Source: Phenylobacterium kunshanense (GTDB lineage: Bacteria; Pseudomonadota; Alphaproteobacteria; Caulobacterales; Caulobacteraceae). From it: a stretch of DNA of 64,000 nt. Of this stretch, positions 34,971-44,581 are shown piece by piece. A model generated the notes under the pieces. It made no database searches. It was not told the DNA's origin and saw only the letters and a list, made by a program, of their open reading frames with translations. Location of the stretch: contig NZ_QFYS01000010.1 of assembly GCF_003254525.1 (NCBI RefSeq), forward strand, positions 62,001 to 126,000. Reading direction: 5' to 3'. Position numbers and translations under genes: made by a program. Position 1 is the stretch's first letter, and the number at the start of each line of letters is the position of its first letter.

Positions 34971-35617
34971 GCGCCGGCCAGGGCCTTTTCGACCAGGGCG
35001 CGGGCCTCGGGGCCGGACCAGTCGGCCTCGCCCGCGACCCGCCCGACTTCCAGGCCGTCCTTGCCATAGACGACGGTCGTGGGCGCGCCTGGCGCGGCGG
35101 GAACCAGCTTGAACGGCAGCTTCATTTCGCGGTCGTGGTAGAACTTGAGCGGCGCGTTCTGAGCGATGAACAGGCGCGCCTGATCGGCCGCGTCCACGGA
35201 ATCGATGCTGACCGCCACCACTTCGACCGGCTGACCTTCGTAGGTCTTGGCCAGCTTGGCCAGGGTGGGCATCTCGACCTTGCAGGGCGCGCACCACGTC
35301 GCCCAGATGTTCAGGACAACCACCTTCCCCTTCAGGTCGGCGACCTTCAGCGGCTTTCCGGCCGAGTCGTAGAAGGCGTAGTCCGGCGAGGGCGTCGGCT
35401 GCGTCGGCGTGGTCAGCTTGTCTGCGAACGAGGCTCCGCCCGTCTTGGCCCCGGCCGCTGCGGGCGCCGGCGCTGACGGCTGTGTCGGCGCCGTGTTGGT
35501 GGAAGCCTGGACGATGATGTAGACAACCGCCGCGACGCCCACGAGGGCGGCGCCCCAGAGGGCCCAGGTCAGGATCCCGCCCTTGGGCTTACCCTGCGCT
35601 TGCGGATCTTCGCTCAT
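34967..35617 (-). CDS. tlpA: TlpA-type membrane-anchored thiol-disulfide reductase
   Basis: A 216-residue protein with one N-terminal helix (about 15-38), a proline/alanine-rich linker, then a thioredoxin domain with the active site [13 protein letters not shown] (C109, C112) and the cis-proline region [14 protein letters not shown]. TlpA reduces CuA-site or cytochrome cysteines in the periplasm, so it may serve cytochrome oxidase assembly here. Its ATG directly abuts the argH ATG (CATATG), so each promoter must lie inside the other gene. Confidence 0.9.
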   Translation of the reverse strand: MSEDPQAQGKPKGGILTWALWGAALVGVAAVVYIIVQASTNTAPTQPSAPAPAAAGAKTGGASFADKLTTPTQPTPSPDYAFYDSAGKPLKVADLKGKVVVLNIWATWCAPCKVEMPTLAKLAKTYEGQPVEVVAVSIDSVDAADQARLFIAQNAPLKFYHDREMKLPFKLVPAAPGAPTTVVYGKDGLEVGRVAGEADWSGPEARALVEKALAGA

Positions 35618-37054
35618 ATGACCTCGTCTTCCTCCAACACGCCGGCCGGCCAGACCCCGTCCGGGCAGGCCTCATCCGGGCAAGCCATGTGGGGCGGCAG
35701 GTTTTCCGACAAGCCTGCCGAACTGATGCAGGCGATCAACGTCTCCATCGGGTTCGACAAGCGACTCGCGGCGCAAGACCTTGCCGGCTCGCGGGCGCAC
35801 GCCGCGATGTTGTGCAGCGCGGGCGTAATTGCAAGCGAGGACGAGGCCGCGATCCAGAAGGGCCTCGACAAGATCGCCGGCGAGATCGCCGACGGCACGT
35901 TTCCGTTCCGCGAGGAATACGAGGACATCCACATGAACGTGGAGGCCCGCCTGCGCGAGCTGATCGGGCCGGTGGCGGGCCGGCTCCACACGGCGCGCTC
36001 CCGCAACGACCAGGTGGCCCTGGACTTCCGCATGTGGGTTCGCGACGCGTGCGACCGCACCATCGCCCAGCTCCGGGCGCTGCAGGCGGCGCTGGTGGCG
36101 CAGGCCGAGGCTCACGCCGATACGCTGATGCCGGGCTTCACCCACCTGCAGCCGGCCCAGCCCGTCACCTTCGGCCACCATCTGATGGCCTATGTGGAGA
36201 TGTTCGGCCGCGACGCCAGCCGCTTCTCCGACGCGCGCCGCCGGATGAACGAGAGCCCGCTCGGCGCCGCCGCCCTGGCCGGATCGCCCTTTCCCATCGA
36301 CCGCGAGATGACCGCCAAGGCGCTCGGGTTCGACCGCCCGACGGCCAACTCCCTCGACAGCGTCTCCGACCGCGACTTCGCGCTGGAGGCCCTCGCCGCC
36401 GCCACGCTGTGCGGCGTGCACCTCTCGCGCCTGGCCGAGGAGATCGTCATCTGGACGACGCCGCAGTTCGGCTTCATCCGGCTGTCCGACGCCTTCACGA
36501 CCGGCTCGTCCATCATGCCGCAGAAGAAGAACCCCGACGCGGCCGAACTGGTCAGGGCCAAGGTGGGCCGCCTGCTCGGATCGTTCACCCAGCTCACCGT
36601 CGTCATGAAGGGCCTGCCGCTCGCCTATTCCAAGGACATGCAGGAGGACAAGGTGCCCACGTTCGAGGCCTTTGACGCCCTCGAGCTGAGCCTGAAAGCC
36701 ATGGCCGGCATGGTCGCCGACCTCGAGCCGGTCGCCCCCCGGATGGCCGCCGCCGCGGGCGCCGGCTTCTCCACCGCCACCGATCTCGCCGACTGGCTGG
36801 TACGCACGCTCGACATGCCGTTCCGCGACGCCCACCATGTGACGGGCGCGGCGGTGAAGCGGGCCGAGCAGCTCGGCTGCGATCTCGCCGAGCTGCCGCT
36901 GGCCGAGCTGCAGGCCCTCTCCCAGGGCATCGGGCCGGACGTCTACGAGGTGCTGACGCCGAGCGCGTCCGCCGGCAGCCGGAAGAGTTATGGCGGAACC
37001 GCGCCGGACCAGGTCCGGGCGCAGATCAAGCGTTGGAAGGAAGCCCTGGCATGA
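35618..37054 (+). CDS. argH: Argininosuccinate lyase
   Basis: A 478-residue fumarase/aspartase-fold enzyme of arginine synthesis: argininosuccinate to arginine plus fumarate. Motifs: [14 protein letters not shown] near the start, [23 protein letters not shown]-like [18 protein letters not shown], and the family signature [17 protein letters not shown]. The ATG at 35618 precedes a low-complexity Ser/Gly/Gln stretch, and a start at 35687 (MWGG) is possible. Its end overlaps the lipoprotein gene as ATGA. Confidence 0.96.
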   Translation: MTSSSSNTPAGQTPSGQASSGQAMWGGRFSDKPAELMQAINVSIGFDKRLAAQDLAGSRAHAAMLCSAGVIASEDEAAIQKGLDKIAGEIADGTFPFREEYEDIHMNVEARLRELIGPVAGRLHTARSRNDQVALDFRMWVRDACDRTIAQLRALQAALVAQAEAHADTLMPGFTHLQPAQPVTFGHHLMAYVEMFGRDASRFSDARRRMNESPLGAAALAGSPFPIDREMTAKALGFDRPTANSLDSVSDRDFALEALAAATLCGVHLSRLAEEIVIWTTPQFGFIRLSDAFTTGSSIMPQKKNPDAAELVRAKVGRLLGSFTQLTVVMKGLPLAYSKDMQEDKVPTFEAFDALELSLKAMAGMVADLEPVAPRMAAAAGAGFSTATDLADWLVRTLDMPFRDAHHVTGAAVKRAEQLGCDLAELPLAELQALSQGIGPDVYEVLTPSASAGSRKSYGGTAPDQVRAQIKRWKEALA

Positions 37055-37353
37055 CCCGCATCCTGATGATCGGCGCCCTCGCCCTCGCTGCCGGTCTCGC
37101 CGGCTGCGGCAAGGTGGGTCCGCTCGAGCGCCCCGGCCCGCTGTTCGGCGCCGAGCGCAACACGACGAAGGACGCCGACAGCGCCCAGCGCCAGCAGGAT
37201 CCGAGCCGGCCTGTCGACACGGTCGACCCGCGCGACCGCGCCACCGACCCGGCGCCGCCGCGCACCCTGCCGATCCCCGGCAGCGGCCAGAATCCGACCG
37301 CCCCGGCGCCGCCCAGCGCCCTGCCCGACCCCTACGCCAATCCTCGCCGATGA
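37051..37353 (+). CDS. lptM: Small lipoprotein of the LptM/YifL type
   Basis: A 100-residue lipoprotein: signal [19 protein letters not shown] (lipid on C19), then [11 protein letters not shown], matching the short conserved start of LptM/YifL (GCG..GPL..P). The rest is disordered and Pro/Arg/Asp-rich. In many proteobacteria such a gene precedes lysA, as here. LptM assists maturation of the LptD LPS translocon. Overlaps argH upstream and lysA downstream by 4 bases each. Confidence 0.8.
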   Translation: MTRILMIGALALAAGLAGCGKVGPLERPGPLFGAERNTTKDADSAQRQQDPSRPVDTVDPRDRATDPAPPRTLPIPGSGQNPTAPAPPSALPDPYANPRR

Positions 37354-38618
37354 ATCACTTCGAGCTCCAGGGGGGCGAGCTCTGGTGTGAGGGCGTGCCG
37401 CTGGTCCGCATCGCCGAGGCCGTGGGAACCCCTGTCTACGTCTATTCGTCGGCCACGCTGGAGCGGCACTTCACGGTCCTGCGCGACGCGCTGACGGGCG
37501 CTGGCCTCAAGGATCCGCTCATCGCCTTCGCGGTAAAGGCCAACTCGAACGTCGCGGTCCTGCGCACCCTGGCGCGCCTCGGCGCCGGCGCTGACGTGGT
37601 CTCCGAGGGGGAGATCCGCCGCGCCCTGGCCGCGGGCGTCCCGCCCGAACGCATCGTCTTCTCCGGCGTCGGCAAGACTGACCAAGAGATCGCCTTCGCG
37701 GTGGAAACCGGCGTCGCCGAGATCAACGTCGAGTCCGAGCCCGAGCTGCACGCGGTCAACCGCGTGGCCCAAAGCCTCGGCAAGCGGGCGACCGTGGCGA
37801 TCCGGGTCAACCCCGACGTCGAGGCCGGCGGCCACGCCAAGATCTCCACCGGCAAGGCCGAGAACAAGTTCGGTGTCAGCTTCTCCGAGGCTGAGCGGCT
37901 CTACGCCAACGCTTCGAACATGGCGGGCGTCCGGCCGGCGGGCGTCGCCTGCCACATCGGCAGCCAGATCACCGACCTTGCGCCCATGGAAGCCGCGTTC
38001 GCCAAGATGCGCGGCCTCGTGGAGCGGCTGAAGGCCGAGGGGCTGCCGGTCGAGCGCCTGGACCTCGGCGGCGGCCTGGGCGTGCCCTACTTCAACCAGC
38101 CGGAGCCACCCGGGCCCGACGCCTACGCCGCGATGATCGGGCGCGTGACCAGGGGCCTCGACGTCCAGCTCGCCTTCGAGCCGGGCCGCATGATCGCCGC
38201 CAACGCCGGCGTCCTGATCGCCCGGGTGAACCACGTCCACGAGCGCCCCGAGGGCCGCAAGTTCCTCGTGCTGGACGCGGCCATGAACGACCTGCTTCGC
38301 CCGGCCATGTACGACGCCTACCACGACATCCGACCGGTGAAGCCCCGCGCCGGCGAGCCGGTGGTCTATGACGTGGTCGGCCCGGTCTGCGAGACGGGCG
38401 ACACCTTTACCCGCGACCGCGCCCTGCCGCCGATGCAGGCGGGCGACCTCATCGCGTTCATGAGCGCGGGCGCGTATGGCGCGGCGATGGCCAGCGAATA
38501 CAACTCCCGCCTGCTGGTCCCCGAAGTGCTGGTGAAAGGCGACGACTACGCCGTCGTGCGGCCGCGGCCCACCTACCAGGACATGCTGGATCGCGAGCGC
38601 CTGCCGGACTGGCTGTAG
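37350..38618 (+). CDS. lysA: Diaminopimelate decarboxylase
   Basis: A 422-residue PLP enzyme, fold III, making lysine from meso-diaminopimelate. The PLP lysine is K63 in FAVKANSN, followed by GADVVSEGEIRRAL, HIGSQI (about residue 205), LDLGGGLGVPY, FEPGRMIAANAG and VGPVCETGDTFTRDR. The start at 37350 overlaps the lipoprotein stop by ATGA. A longer frame starting upstream at 36990 is an artefact. Confidence 0.96.
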   Translation: MNHFELQGGELWCEGVPLVRIAEAVGTPVYVYSSATLERHFTVLRDALTGAGLKDPLIAFAVKANSNVAVLRTLARLGAGADVVSEGEIRRALAAGVPPERIVFSGVGKTDQEIAFAVETGVAEINVESEPELHAVNRVAQSLGKRATVAIRVNPDVEAGGHAKISTGKAENKFGVSFSEAERLYANASNMAGVRPAGVACHIGSQITDLAPMEAAFAKMRGLVERLKAEGLPVERLDLGGGLGVPYFNQPEPPGPDAYAAMIGRVTRGLDVQLAFEPGRMIAANAGVLIARVNHVHERPEGRKFLVLDAAMNDLLRPAMYDAYHDIRPVKPRAGEPVVYDVVGPVCETGDTFTRDRALPPMQAGDLIAFMSAGAYGAAMASEYNSRLLVPEVLVKGDDYAVVRPRPTYQDMLDRERLPDWL

Positions 38619-38628
38619 CTTCCGCTGC

Positions 38629-39159
38629 TCAGTCCATCGCCCCGATGTAGGGCAGGCCGCGCATTCCCCCCGCCACGTCCAGGCCATAGCCGACCAGGAA
38701 CCGCTCAGGGGCCTCCCAGGCCACGAAGTCGGGCTCGATGGATCGCTCCGTCGGCCACGGCTTGCGGGCGAAGACCGCCGTCAGCACCTCGCTGGCGCCC
38801 GAATCCTTCACCAGCCGTTTCGCCTCCGACAGCGATAGGCCGGTATCGAACACGTCGTCGACGATCAGCGCCTTCCGGCCGGCGATCGGCCGCTGCATGT
38901 CCGCGCGCACCTCGCACCGGCCGCTGGATTGCCGCTCGTCCTTGTACGAAGCCAGCCATAGGGCGTCGAACCGCACCAGCCGGCCCCGCCGGGCGAGCGC
39001 CCGCGTCAGGTCGGCGGCAAACCAGATGCCGCCGGTGAGCAGGCACACGACCACCGTCTCGTCGTCGATGCGCGGGGCGATCTCGGCCGCCAGGGCGTCC
39101 ACCCGCTGCGCCACTTCCGCCTCGGAGATCAGGACTGTCGGGGGCTCAATGCGGCTCAT
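38629..39159 (-). CDS. hpt: Purine phosphoribosyltransferase (hypoxanthine type)
   Basis: A 176-residue type I phosphoribosyltransferase. The PRPP motif is ALIVDDVFDTGLSLSEAKRL, with the flexible loop ASYKDERQSSG upstream and the C-terminal DFVAWEAPERFLVGYGLD typical of hypoxanthine phosphoribosyltransferases. It recycles hypoxanthine or guanine with PRPP. The start overlaps the end of the zinc-ribbon gene by 14 bases. Confidence 0.9.
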   Translation of the reverse strand: MSRIEPPTVLISEAEVAQRVDALAAEIAPRIDDETVVVCLLTGGIWFAADLTRALARRGRLVRFDALWLASYKDERQSSGRCEVRADMQRPIAGRKALIVDDVFDTGLSLSEAKRLVKDSGASEVLTAVFARKPWPTERSIEPDFVAWEAPERFLVGYGLDVAGGMRGLPYIGAMD

Positions 39160-39952
39160 GCGTCTTCAGGGCGTCCGGACTGTCGGCGGGAAGGGGCTGG
39201 GCCTCGACCGGTTCCGGTCCGGCAGGGGCGGCCGGGGCGGCGGCGTGGCTCTGCGCGGCCTTTGCGGGCGCCTTGGCCTCCGGATCGAACGCGACCTCCA
39301 GTTCGAAGGCTCCGGACGGCGGGTCCGGAAGCGAGACGGCGAAATAGCGCTTTGCCCCCGGCGGGACCCGGCCGTTCAGGGGGGCTACGACCAGGCTGGT
39401 CAGCGGCTTGTCGTCCTTGTCCAGCAGGCTGACGCGGATCGGCGGAGCGTCCACCGGCTCATCCCGCACCGATCGGACCGCGCCGGTCACCGCCAGCACC
39501 GGGCGTCCGCCCTGGAAGGTCTCCTTGGACGCCACGTCCTCCAGCACGAGGCCGATGGTGTTCACGGGCAGGCCTATGGCGGCGAAGAGCGGCGCCATGC
39601 CGGGGACCACGCCGACCACCTGCTGTCGCGCCAGGATCAGCCCCGACAGAAGCAGCGCCACGCCCACCGCGACGCCCGCGGCGATCGCCGCGGCCAGTGG
39701 GGTCTTCGGGCGCGCCGGCCTTTCCAGCCTGGGAGGTGGAGCGACGAAGTCGACCTGCTCCTCGGGCGGCGGTTCGGCCGGCCCCTCCACCACGAGGTCG
39801 TCTTCGGGCGCCTCAGGCTCGGGTTCGCTCCGGTCCTGATAGGCGCGCCAACGGTGGCCGCAGCTCGTGCACTTCACCATCCGGCCAAGCCGCGGGATCC
39901 GCAGATCGTCCACGAAATAGCTGGTGTCGCACTCTGGACAGGTCAGTATCAT
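39146..39952 (-). CDS. Zinc-ribbon membrane protein (MJ0042 type)
   Basis: A 268-residue protein. N-terminal zinc ribbon with C5-x2-C8 and C28-x2-C31 (ILTCPECDTSYFVDD and VKCTSCGHRW), an acidic/proline linker, one transmembrane helix (about 86-107) and a C-terminal extracytoplasmic domain of about 150 residues (DUF3426-like), with a long Ala/Pro tail. Such proteins are common next to ftsE in alphaproteobacteria. Role unknown. Diverges from ftsE across 57 bases. Confidence 0.85.
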   Translation of the reverse strand: MILTCPECDTSYFVDDLRIPRLGRMVKCTSCGHRWRAYQDRSEPEPEAPEDDLVVEGPAEPPPEEQVDFVAPPPRLERPARPKTPLAAAIAAGVAVGVALLLSGLILARQQVVGVVPGMAPLFAAIGLPVNTIGLVLEDVASKETFQGGRPVLAVTGAVRSVRDEPVDAPPIRVSLLDKDDKPLTSLVVAPLNGRVPPGAKRYFAVSLPDPPSGAFELEVAFDPEAKAPAKAAQSHAAAPAAPAGPEPVEAQPLPADSPDALKTHEPH

Positions 39953-40009
39953 TCGGGCGAATCGGACGCTCCAGACCCCTGACCTCCGAGGTCGCCGATT
40001 TCGGCCCGC

Positions 40010-40735
40010 ATGTCCAGAAACGCCCACGTCGCAGCCGAGGACGCCTCGGCCGACGAAATCCTTCGATTCTCCGGCGTGTCCATGCGCTATGGGCGCGGGC
40101 CCGAGGTGCTGAGCGACGTCTCGCTGTCGCTGCCGCGTGGCTCCTTCCACTTCATCACCGGCCCCTCTGGCGCGGGCAAGAGCTCGCTGCTCAAGCTGAT
40201 CTACCTGGCCGCGCGCCCGTCTTCGGGCTCCATCCGCCTGTTCGGCGAGGACGTGGGCGCGGCGCCGGCGTCGATATTGCCCCGGATGCGTCGCCGGATC
40301 GGCGTGGTCTTCCAGGACCTCCTCCTGCTCGACCACCTGTCGGCGTTCGACAACACCGCCCTGCCCCTGCGCATCGCCGGCCACAAGCCTTCGGAATATC
40401 GCGGCGACGTGGCGGAACTGCTGGCCTGGGTCGGCCTCAAGAGCCGCATGCACGCCTTGCCCCCCACCCTGGCCGGGGGAGAGAAGCAGCGGCTGGCCAT
40501 CGCCCGAGCCGTCGTGGGGCGCCCCGAGATCCTGCTGGCCGACGAACCCACCGGCAACGTCGACCACGAGATGGCGCTGCGGATCTACCGCCTGTTCGTC
40601 GAGCTCAACCGCCTGGGCACGACCGTGATCATCGCCACCCACGACCAGGACCTCGTAGCCCGGTCGGCCCGGCCGGTGCTGCACCTGGACAAGGGCCGGC
40701 TGCGCCCGCTGCCGCCGCAGGGGCCCGTGGAATGA
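40010..40735 (+). CDS. ftsE: Cell division ABC ATPase FtsE
   Basis: A 241-residue ABC ATPase that with FtsX controls septal peptidoglycan hydrolases. Walker A GPSGAGKSS (51-59), Walker B region EILLADEPTGNVDHE and H-loop ATHDQD. The signature is LAGGEKQRLAIARA, where Ala replaces the usual second Ser. Start and length are normal. Stop overlaps the ftsX start by ATGA. Confidence 0.95.
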   Translation: MSRNAHVAAEDASADEILRFSGVSMRYGRGPEVLSDVSLSLPRGSFHFITGPSGAGKSSLLKLIYLAARPSSGSIRLFGEDVGAAPASILPRMRRRIGVVFQDLLLLDHLSAFDNTALPLRIAGHKPSEYRGDVAELLAWVGLKSRMHALPPTLAGGEKQRLAIARAVVGRPEILLADEPTGNVDHEMALRIYRLFVELNRLGTTVIIATHDQDLVARSARPVLHLDKGRLRPLPPQGPVE

Positions 40736-41622
40736 GCGAGGCCTTCGACCCCCAGCGCTGGCGCCCGGCGCCGTTCCTGCCGCAAGAGGATGCGCGCGAC
40801 CCGGCCCTTCTGTTCGTGGTCGCGGTGCTGAGTTTCCTCGCCTGCCTGACCGCGCTGGGCGTGATCGCCTCCAGCCGGGCGGCTCAGGGCTGGACCGACC
40901 AGCTCACGGCGGAGGCGACGGTCATCGTCCGCGCCCGCGGCGGCGAGACCCCCGACGCCGCGGCCGCGAGGGCGGCGGAGGTGCTGGCGGGCGTGCCCGG
41001 CGTCTCCGAGGCGCGCGCCCTGGAGAAGGAGAAGGCCTACGCCCTCATCGAGCCCTGGATCGGCGATGTCGCCGATCTGGACGACCTTCCCGTCCCGCGG
41101 CTCGTGGCCGTCGGCCTCGACGCCCGCAAGCCCGCCACCGCCGCGGCACTGGGACGGGCGCTGAAGGCCCAGGAGCTCGACGCCGTCGTCGACGACCACA
41201 GCGTCTGGATCGAGGACATCCGCGGCGCCGCGGAGGTGGTGCGCTGGATCGCGTCGGCCATCCTTCTGCTGATCGCCGGCGCGGCGGCGGCCGTGGTCGC
41301 GTTCGCCACCCGGGCCGGCATCGCCGCCCGCAAGGACGTGGTGGAGGTCCTGCACCTGACCGGGGCCGAGGACGGTCAGATCTCGAACCTCTTCGAGCTG
41401 CGTTTCGCCGGCATCGCCGCCGTGGCCGGCGCGGCCGGCGCCCTGGCTGCGGGCCTGCTCGGCGGAGCCCTGCGCCTCGTGGGCGGCGGCGAGGGAATCA
41501 CCCCCGCCCTCCCGATCGCCTGGGTCGATCTGCTCGTGGTCCTCCCCTGCCCGGTTCTCGCGGCCCTCGTCGCGGCGGTGGCGGCGCGCATCACCGCGCG
41601 GCGGCTGATACAACGGCTCTGA
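40732..41622 (+). CDS. ftsX: Cell division membrane protein FtsX
   Basis: A 296-residue permease-like protein with four transmembrane helices (about residues 25-45, 172-192, 218-240, 262-285) and a large periplasmic loop after the first helix, the FtsX layout. It includes VPGVSEARALEKEKA in the loop. Partner of FtsE at the divisome. Its stop and the next ATG overlap by one base. Confidence 0.93.
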   Translation: MSEAFDPQRWRPAPFLPQEDARDPALLFVVAVLSFLACLTALGVIASSRAAQGWTDQLTAEATVIVRARGGETPDAAAARAAEVLAGVPGVSEARALEKEKAYALIEPWIGDVADLDDLPVPRLVAVGLDARKPATAAALGRALKAQELDAVVDDHSVWIEDIRGAAEVVRWIASAILLLIAGAAAAVVAFATRAGIAARKDVVEVLHLTGAEDGQISNLFELRFAGIAAVAGAAGALAAGLLGGALRLVGGGEGITPALPIAWVDLLVVLPCPVLAALVAAVAARITARRLIQRL

Positions 41623-42251
41623 TGAAGTCGATCGCCGCCTTCCTGGTCCTGGCGCTGATCTGGTTCTCGGGCCTCATGGCCTTCGCCACCCGGGTCCAGC
41701 AGTCGACCCCGCCGCGCGCGCCACAGCCGGCGCAGGGCATCGTCGCCCTCACGGGCGCGAATTCGAACGCGCGCCTGTCGGCCGCCATGGGGCTGCTGGA
41801 GGACGGCTACGGCCGCCGGATGCTGGTGTCCGGCGTCGACCGCAAGGCGACGCGCGAAGACGTGCGCCACGTCAGCCGCGCGGTCCGCCAGCTCTACGAC
41901 TGCTGCGTCGACCTGGGCTTCACCGCCGCCGACACGGTCGGCAACGCCCGCGAGACCCTCGCCTGGGCCCGGGCCATGCGCTACCGCTCGCTGATCATCG
42001 TCACCGCCGACTACCACATGCCGCGCGCCATGCTGGAGTTGAACGCCGTGCTGCGGGACACGGGGATCAGCGCCCAGTCCTATGCCGTCCCCACGCGGGC
42101 CCTGAAGCGCCGCGCCTGGTGGCGTGAGCCCGCGGCCGCGCGGTTGATGGTGGTCGAGTATTGCAAGTATCTGGCGATCCTCGGCCGCGAAGCCGTGCTG
42201 GGGCTCGGCCCCCGCGAAGCTCCGTCGGCGCAACAGAAGGCCGTCCCGTGA
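41622..42251 (+). CDS. ElyC/SanA/YdcF family (DUF218) protein
   Basis: A 209-residue protein with an N-terminal membrane anchor (residues 4-24) and a DUF218 domain: GIVALTGANSNARL, DTVGNARETLAWA and LIIVTADYHMPRAMLEL. The family affects envelope or peptidoglycan stability. Between ftsX and plsC in a tight run of overlapping genes, matching envelope biology. Confidence 0.88.
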   Translation: MKSIAAFLVLALIWFSGLMAFATRVQQSTPPRAPQPAQGIVALTGANSNARLSAAMGLLEDGYGRRMLVSGVDRKATREDVRHVSRAVRQLYDCCVDLGFTAADTVGNARETLAWARAMRYRSLIIVTADYHMPRAMLELNAVLRDTGISAQSYAVPTRALKRRAWWREPAAARLMVVEYCKYLAILGREAVLGLGPREAPSAQQKAVP

Positions 42252-42952
42252 TCGCCCTGCGCTCTTTCGCCTATGTGATCTTCTTCTATCTGTGGACCGC
42301 CGCCGTCGCGGTCCTGGCGACGCCGCTCCTGCTGGGCCCCACGCGCTGGGTCCATGCCATGTTCCACTTCTGGGGGCGCGGCGTGACGGGCGGCCTGGTC
42401 ATCTGCGGGATCAGGGTGGAGGTCCGCGGGCGCGAGTTCATCCCCACTGGCGCGGCCCTGGTCGCGCCAAAGCACCAGTGCATGCTGGACGTCTTCGCCC
42501 AGTTCACCTGGCTGCCGGCCTCGGTCTTCGTGATGAAGAAGGAGCTGGGCTGGATCCCCTGGCTCGCCTGGTACGCCCGCAAGGCGGGGGCGATCGTCAT
42601 CGACCGCGAGGGCCATTCGAAGACCATGCGCCAGGTGATCCGCGAGGGGACCGAACGGTTCCGGCAGGGCCGGCAGGTAGTGATCTTCCCGGAAGGCACC
42701 CGCAAGGCGCCCGGCGCGCCGCCCGACTACAAGCCCGGCATCGCGGCCCTGTACCGGGAACTCGACGTGCCCGTGTATCCCGTGGCCACCAACGCCGGCG
42801 TCCACTGGCCGGCGCACGGCTTCATCCGCCGCCCCGGGACGATCGTCTTCGAGTATCTCGAACCGATCCCGCCGGGCCTGAAGCGCGCGGAATTCATGCG
42901 CATCCTCGAGGAGCGGATCGAGACGAAGTCGACCGAGCTCCTGGCCCTCTAA
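42248..42952 (+). CDS. plsC: 1-acyl-sn-glycerol-3-phosphate acyltransferase
   Basis: A 234-residue membrane acyltransferase converting lysophosphatidate to phosphatidate. The HX4D motif is in PKHQCMLDVFAQ and the second motif is FPEGTRKAPG, with an N-terminal helix at about 5-30. Starts at GTG 42248, overlapping the DUF218 stop by 4 bases, and ends 4 bases into the convergent gene. Confidence 0.92.
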   Translation: MIALRSFAYVIFFYLWTAAVAVLATPLLLGPTRWVHAMFHFWGRGVTGGLVICGIRVEVRGREFIPTGAALVAPKHQCMLDVFAQFTWLPASVFVMKKELGWIPWLAWYARKAGAIVIDREGHSKTMRQVIREGTERFRQGRQVVIFPEGTRKAPGAPPDYKPGIAALYRELDVPVYPVATNAGVHWPAHGFIRRPGTIVFEYLEPIPPGLKRAEFMRILEERIETKSTELLAL

Positions 42953-43485
42953 CCCGCGAGTTCGCGGGCCTCGACCATCGCCAGCAGGCGCTCCATGGCT
43001 CCGTCGCGCACCCGCATCTCCCTGAGGTGCTCGACGAGGTCGCGCAGGTACTCGACGTTTCGGCCCGAGAGCCCCGCGGCCCCCGCGATAAGCTCGGCCT
43101 GCCGATCCAGGCTCAGCGCGCCGGCCCACTGGGGGTGGCGCACGTCCGACAGGAAGCACAGCGCCTCCTCGCGGCGCCCGTCGTCGAGCCGCACATGCCG
43201 TCGGGCCTCGATGTAGGTCTCGGTGGGCTGTTCCCGCTCCAGCAGATAGGCGTAAACCTCGGGCCAGTCCGCCTCGTCCACCCGATAGGCCGCGCCCCGG
43301 CAGGCGCCGCCCGGCGCCAGGCCCAGCACCAGCCCCGGCCGCTCGTATGTCCCGCGATGATGGACGGAATAGATGCAGAAGGCCCGCCGACGTCCGTGTA
43401 AGGTGGCGCCGCGCCGCTCCACGAACGGGAAGCCCGGCCGCCACATCAGCGAACCATAGCCGAACACCCACCGTTCCGACGCCAT
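42949..43485 (-). CDS. Gamma-glutamylcyclotransferase (ChaC-like)
   Basis: A 178-residue protein with the GGCT start MASERWVFGYGSLMWRPGF, the substrate loop, and a catalytic Glu candidate in YLLEREQPTETYIEA. ChaC-like enzymes split glutathione into 5-oxoproline and Cys-Gly. Single gene, convergent with plsC (4-base overlap). Confidence 0.9.
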   Translation of the reverse strand: MASERWVFGYGSLMWRPGFPFVERRGATLHGRRRAFCIYSVHHRGTYERPGLVLGLAPGGACRGAAYRVDEADWPEVYAYLLEREQPTETYIEARRHVRLDDGRREEALCFLSDVRHPQWAGALSLDRQAELIAGAAGLSGRNVEYLRDLVEHLREMRVRDGAMERLLAMVEARELAG

Positions 43486-43509
43486 CCCACCCCTCGAACC
43501 ACGCTGCAG

Positions 43510-44559
43510 ATGTCTGTGCCCGATACCACCGCGCCCCGTAAAGCCAGCCGCCGCCCGATCTATGTCGCGTTCGGACTGGCGACCATCTTCGTCATCGTCC
43601 TCAGCGCCGGCTGGATCTGGCTGCGCGGCCAGGCCGACGCCCGGCTGGACGCCGCCGTGCAGCGACTCCGGGACGCGGGCTACGAGATCGCGTGGAAGGA
43701 GCGATCCTTCCGCGGCTACCCCTTCCGCCTGAACATCGCGCTCACCGAAGCCCGGATTCGCGACCGCTCCGGCTGGGCTCTGGAGGCGCCGGTTCTGGAG
43801 GCCCAGGCCTTCGTCCACGCGCCGACGAGCTGGCTGATCGCCGCGCCCCAGGGCCTGACCTTCGTCCGCCCGATCGGCGGGCCGGTCCGAGTGGAGGGCA
43901 AGCTGATCCGCGCCAGCCTCACCCACCTATCCAATACGCCGCCCAACATCTCGTTCGAGGGGGTTGATCTGAAGTTCCAACCGGCGGCCGGCGCCCAGAC
44001 CTTCGGCCTCGCCACGGCTGAGCGAGTCGAATTCCACCTGCGGCAGGCGCCCAGCGAGGTGGGTGACGAGGCCGGCGTATGGCTCAGCGTCAAGTCCGGC
44101 AAGGCGCAGCTCTCGGGCCTGCTGGGGCGGGTCGCCGGCGACAAGCCGGTCTCGATCGAGTGGGATGGCCGGATGACCAAGATCAGCGCCTTCCGCGGAC
44201 GTGACTGGCCTGACGCGGTCCGCAACTGGGTCCGCGCCGGCGGGACGATGCGGGTGCAGCGTGCAGGGCTCACCGCCGGCGACGCCCTGCTCGGCGCGAA
44301 CTCGGGCAGGCTGGGCGTGGGATCGGACGGCCGCCTGACCGGCGTCATGGACGTCTCCCTGCGCCAGGCGCCGCGCGCGCTCGGCGCCATCGGTGCGGCC
44401 GGCGCCATCCCGCAGGACCGGGCCGACGCCGCCGCCGCGGTGGCCACCGCCCGCCAGACCGGCGACCTCGCCCGCGTCACCCTCAATTTCGAGGCGGGCC
44501 AGACCACCCTGGGCCCGGTCGCCATCGCCCCGGCGCCCAAGGTCTACGATCCGAGATAG
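43510..44559 (+). CDS. DUF2125 domain-containing protein
   Basis: A 349-residue protein with one N-terminal helix (about 16-38), probably anchoring it to the inner membrane, and a periplasmic beta-rich domain with the DUF2125 features GYEIAWKERSFRGYPFRLNI and PQGLTFVRP. This family is common in alphaproteobacteria; its function is unknown. Diverges from the ChaC-like gene, 24 bases apart. Confidence 0.85.
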   Translation: MSVPDTTAPRKASRRPIYVAFGLATIFVIVLSAGWIWLRGQADARLDAAVQRLRDAGYEIAWKERSFRGYPFRLNIALTEARIRDRSGWALEAPVLEAQAFVHAPTSWLIAAPQGLTFVRPIGGPVRVEGKLIRASLTHLSNTPPNISFEGVDLKFQPAAGAQTFGLATAERVEFHLRQAPSEVGDEAGVWLSVKSGKAQLSGLLGRVAGDKPVSIEWDGRMTKISAFRGRDWPDAVRNWVRAGGTMRVQRAGLTAGDALLGANSGRLGVGSDGRLTGVMDVSLRQAPRALGAIGAAGAIPQDRADAAAAVATARQTGDLARVTLNFEAGQTTLGPVAIAPAPKVYDPR

Positions 44560-44581
44560 GCGCCGCAGGGTAAGCGGCGCC

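Noticed and set aside
36990..37349. Upstream extension of lysA
   Set aside because: It runs through argH and the lipoprotein gene in another frame; the ATG at 37350 gives the normal LysA start.
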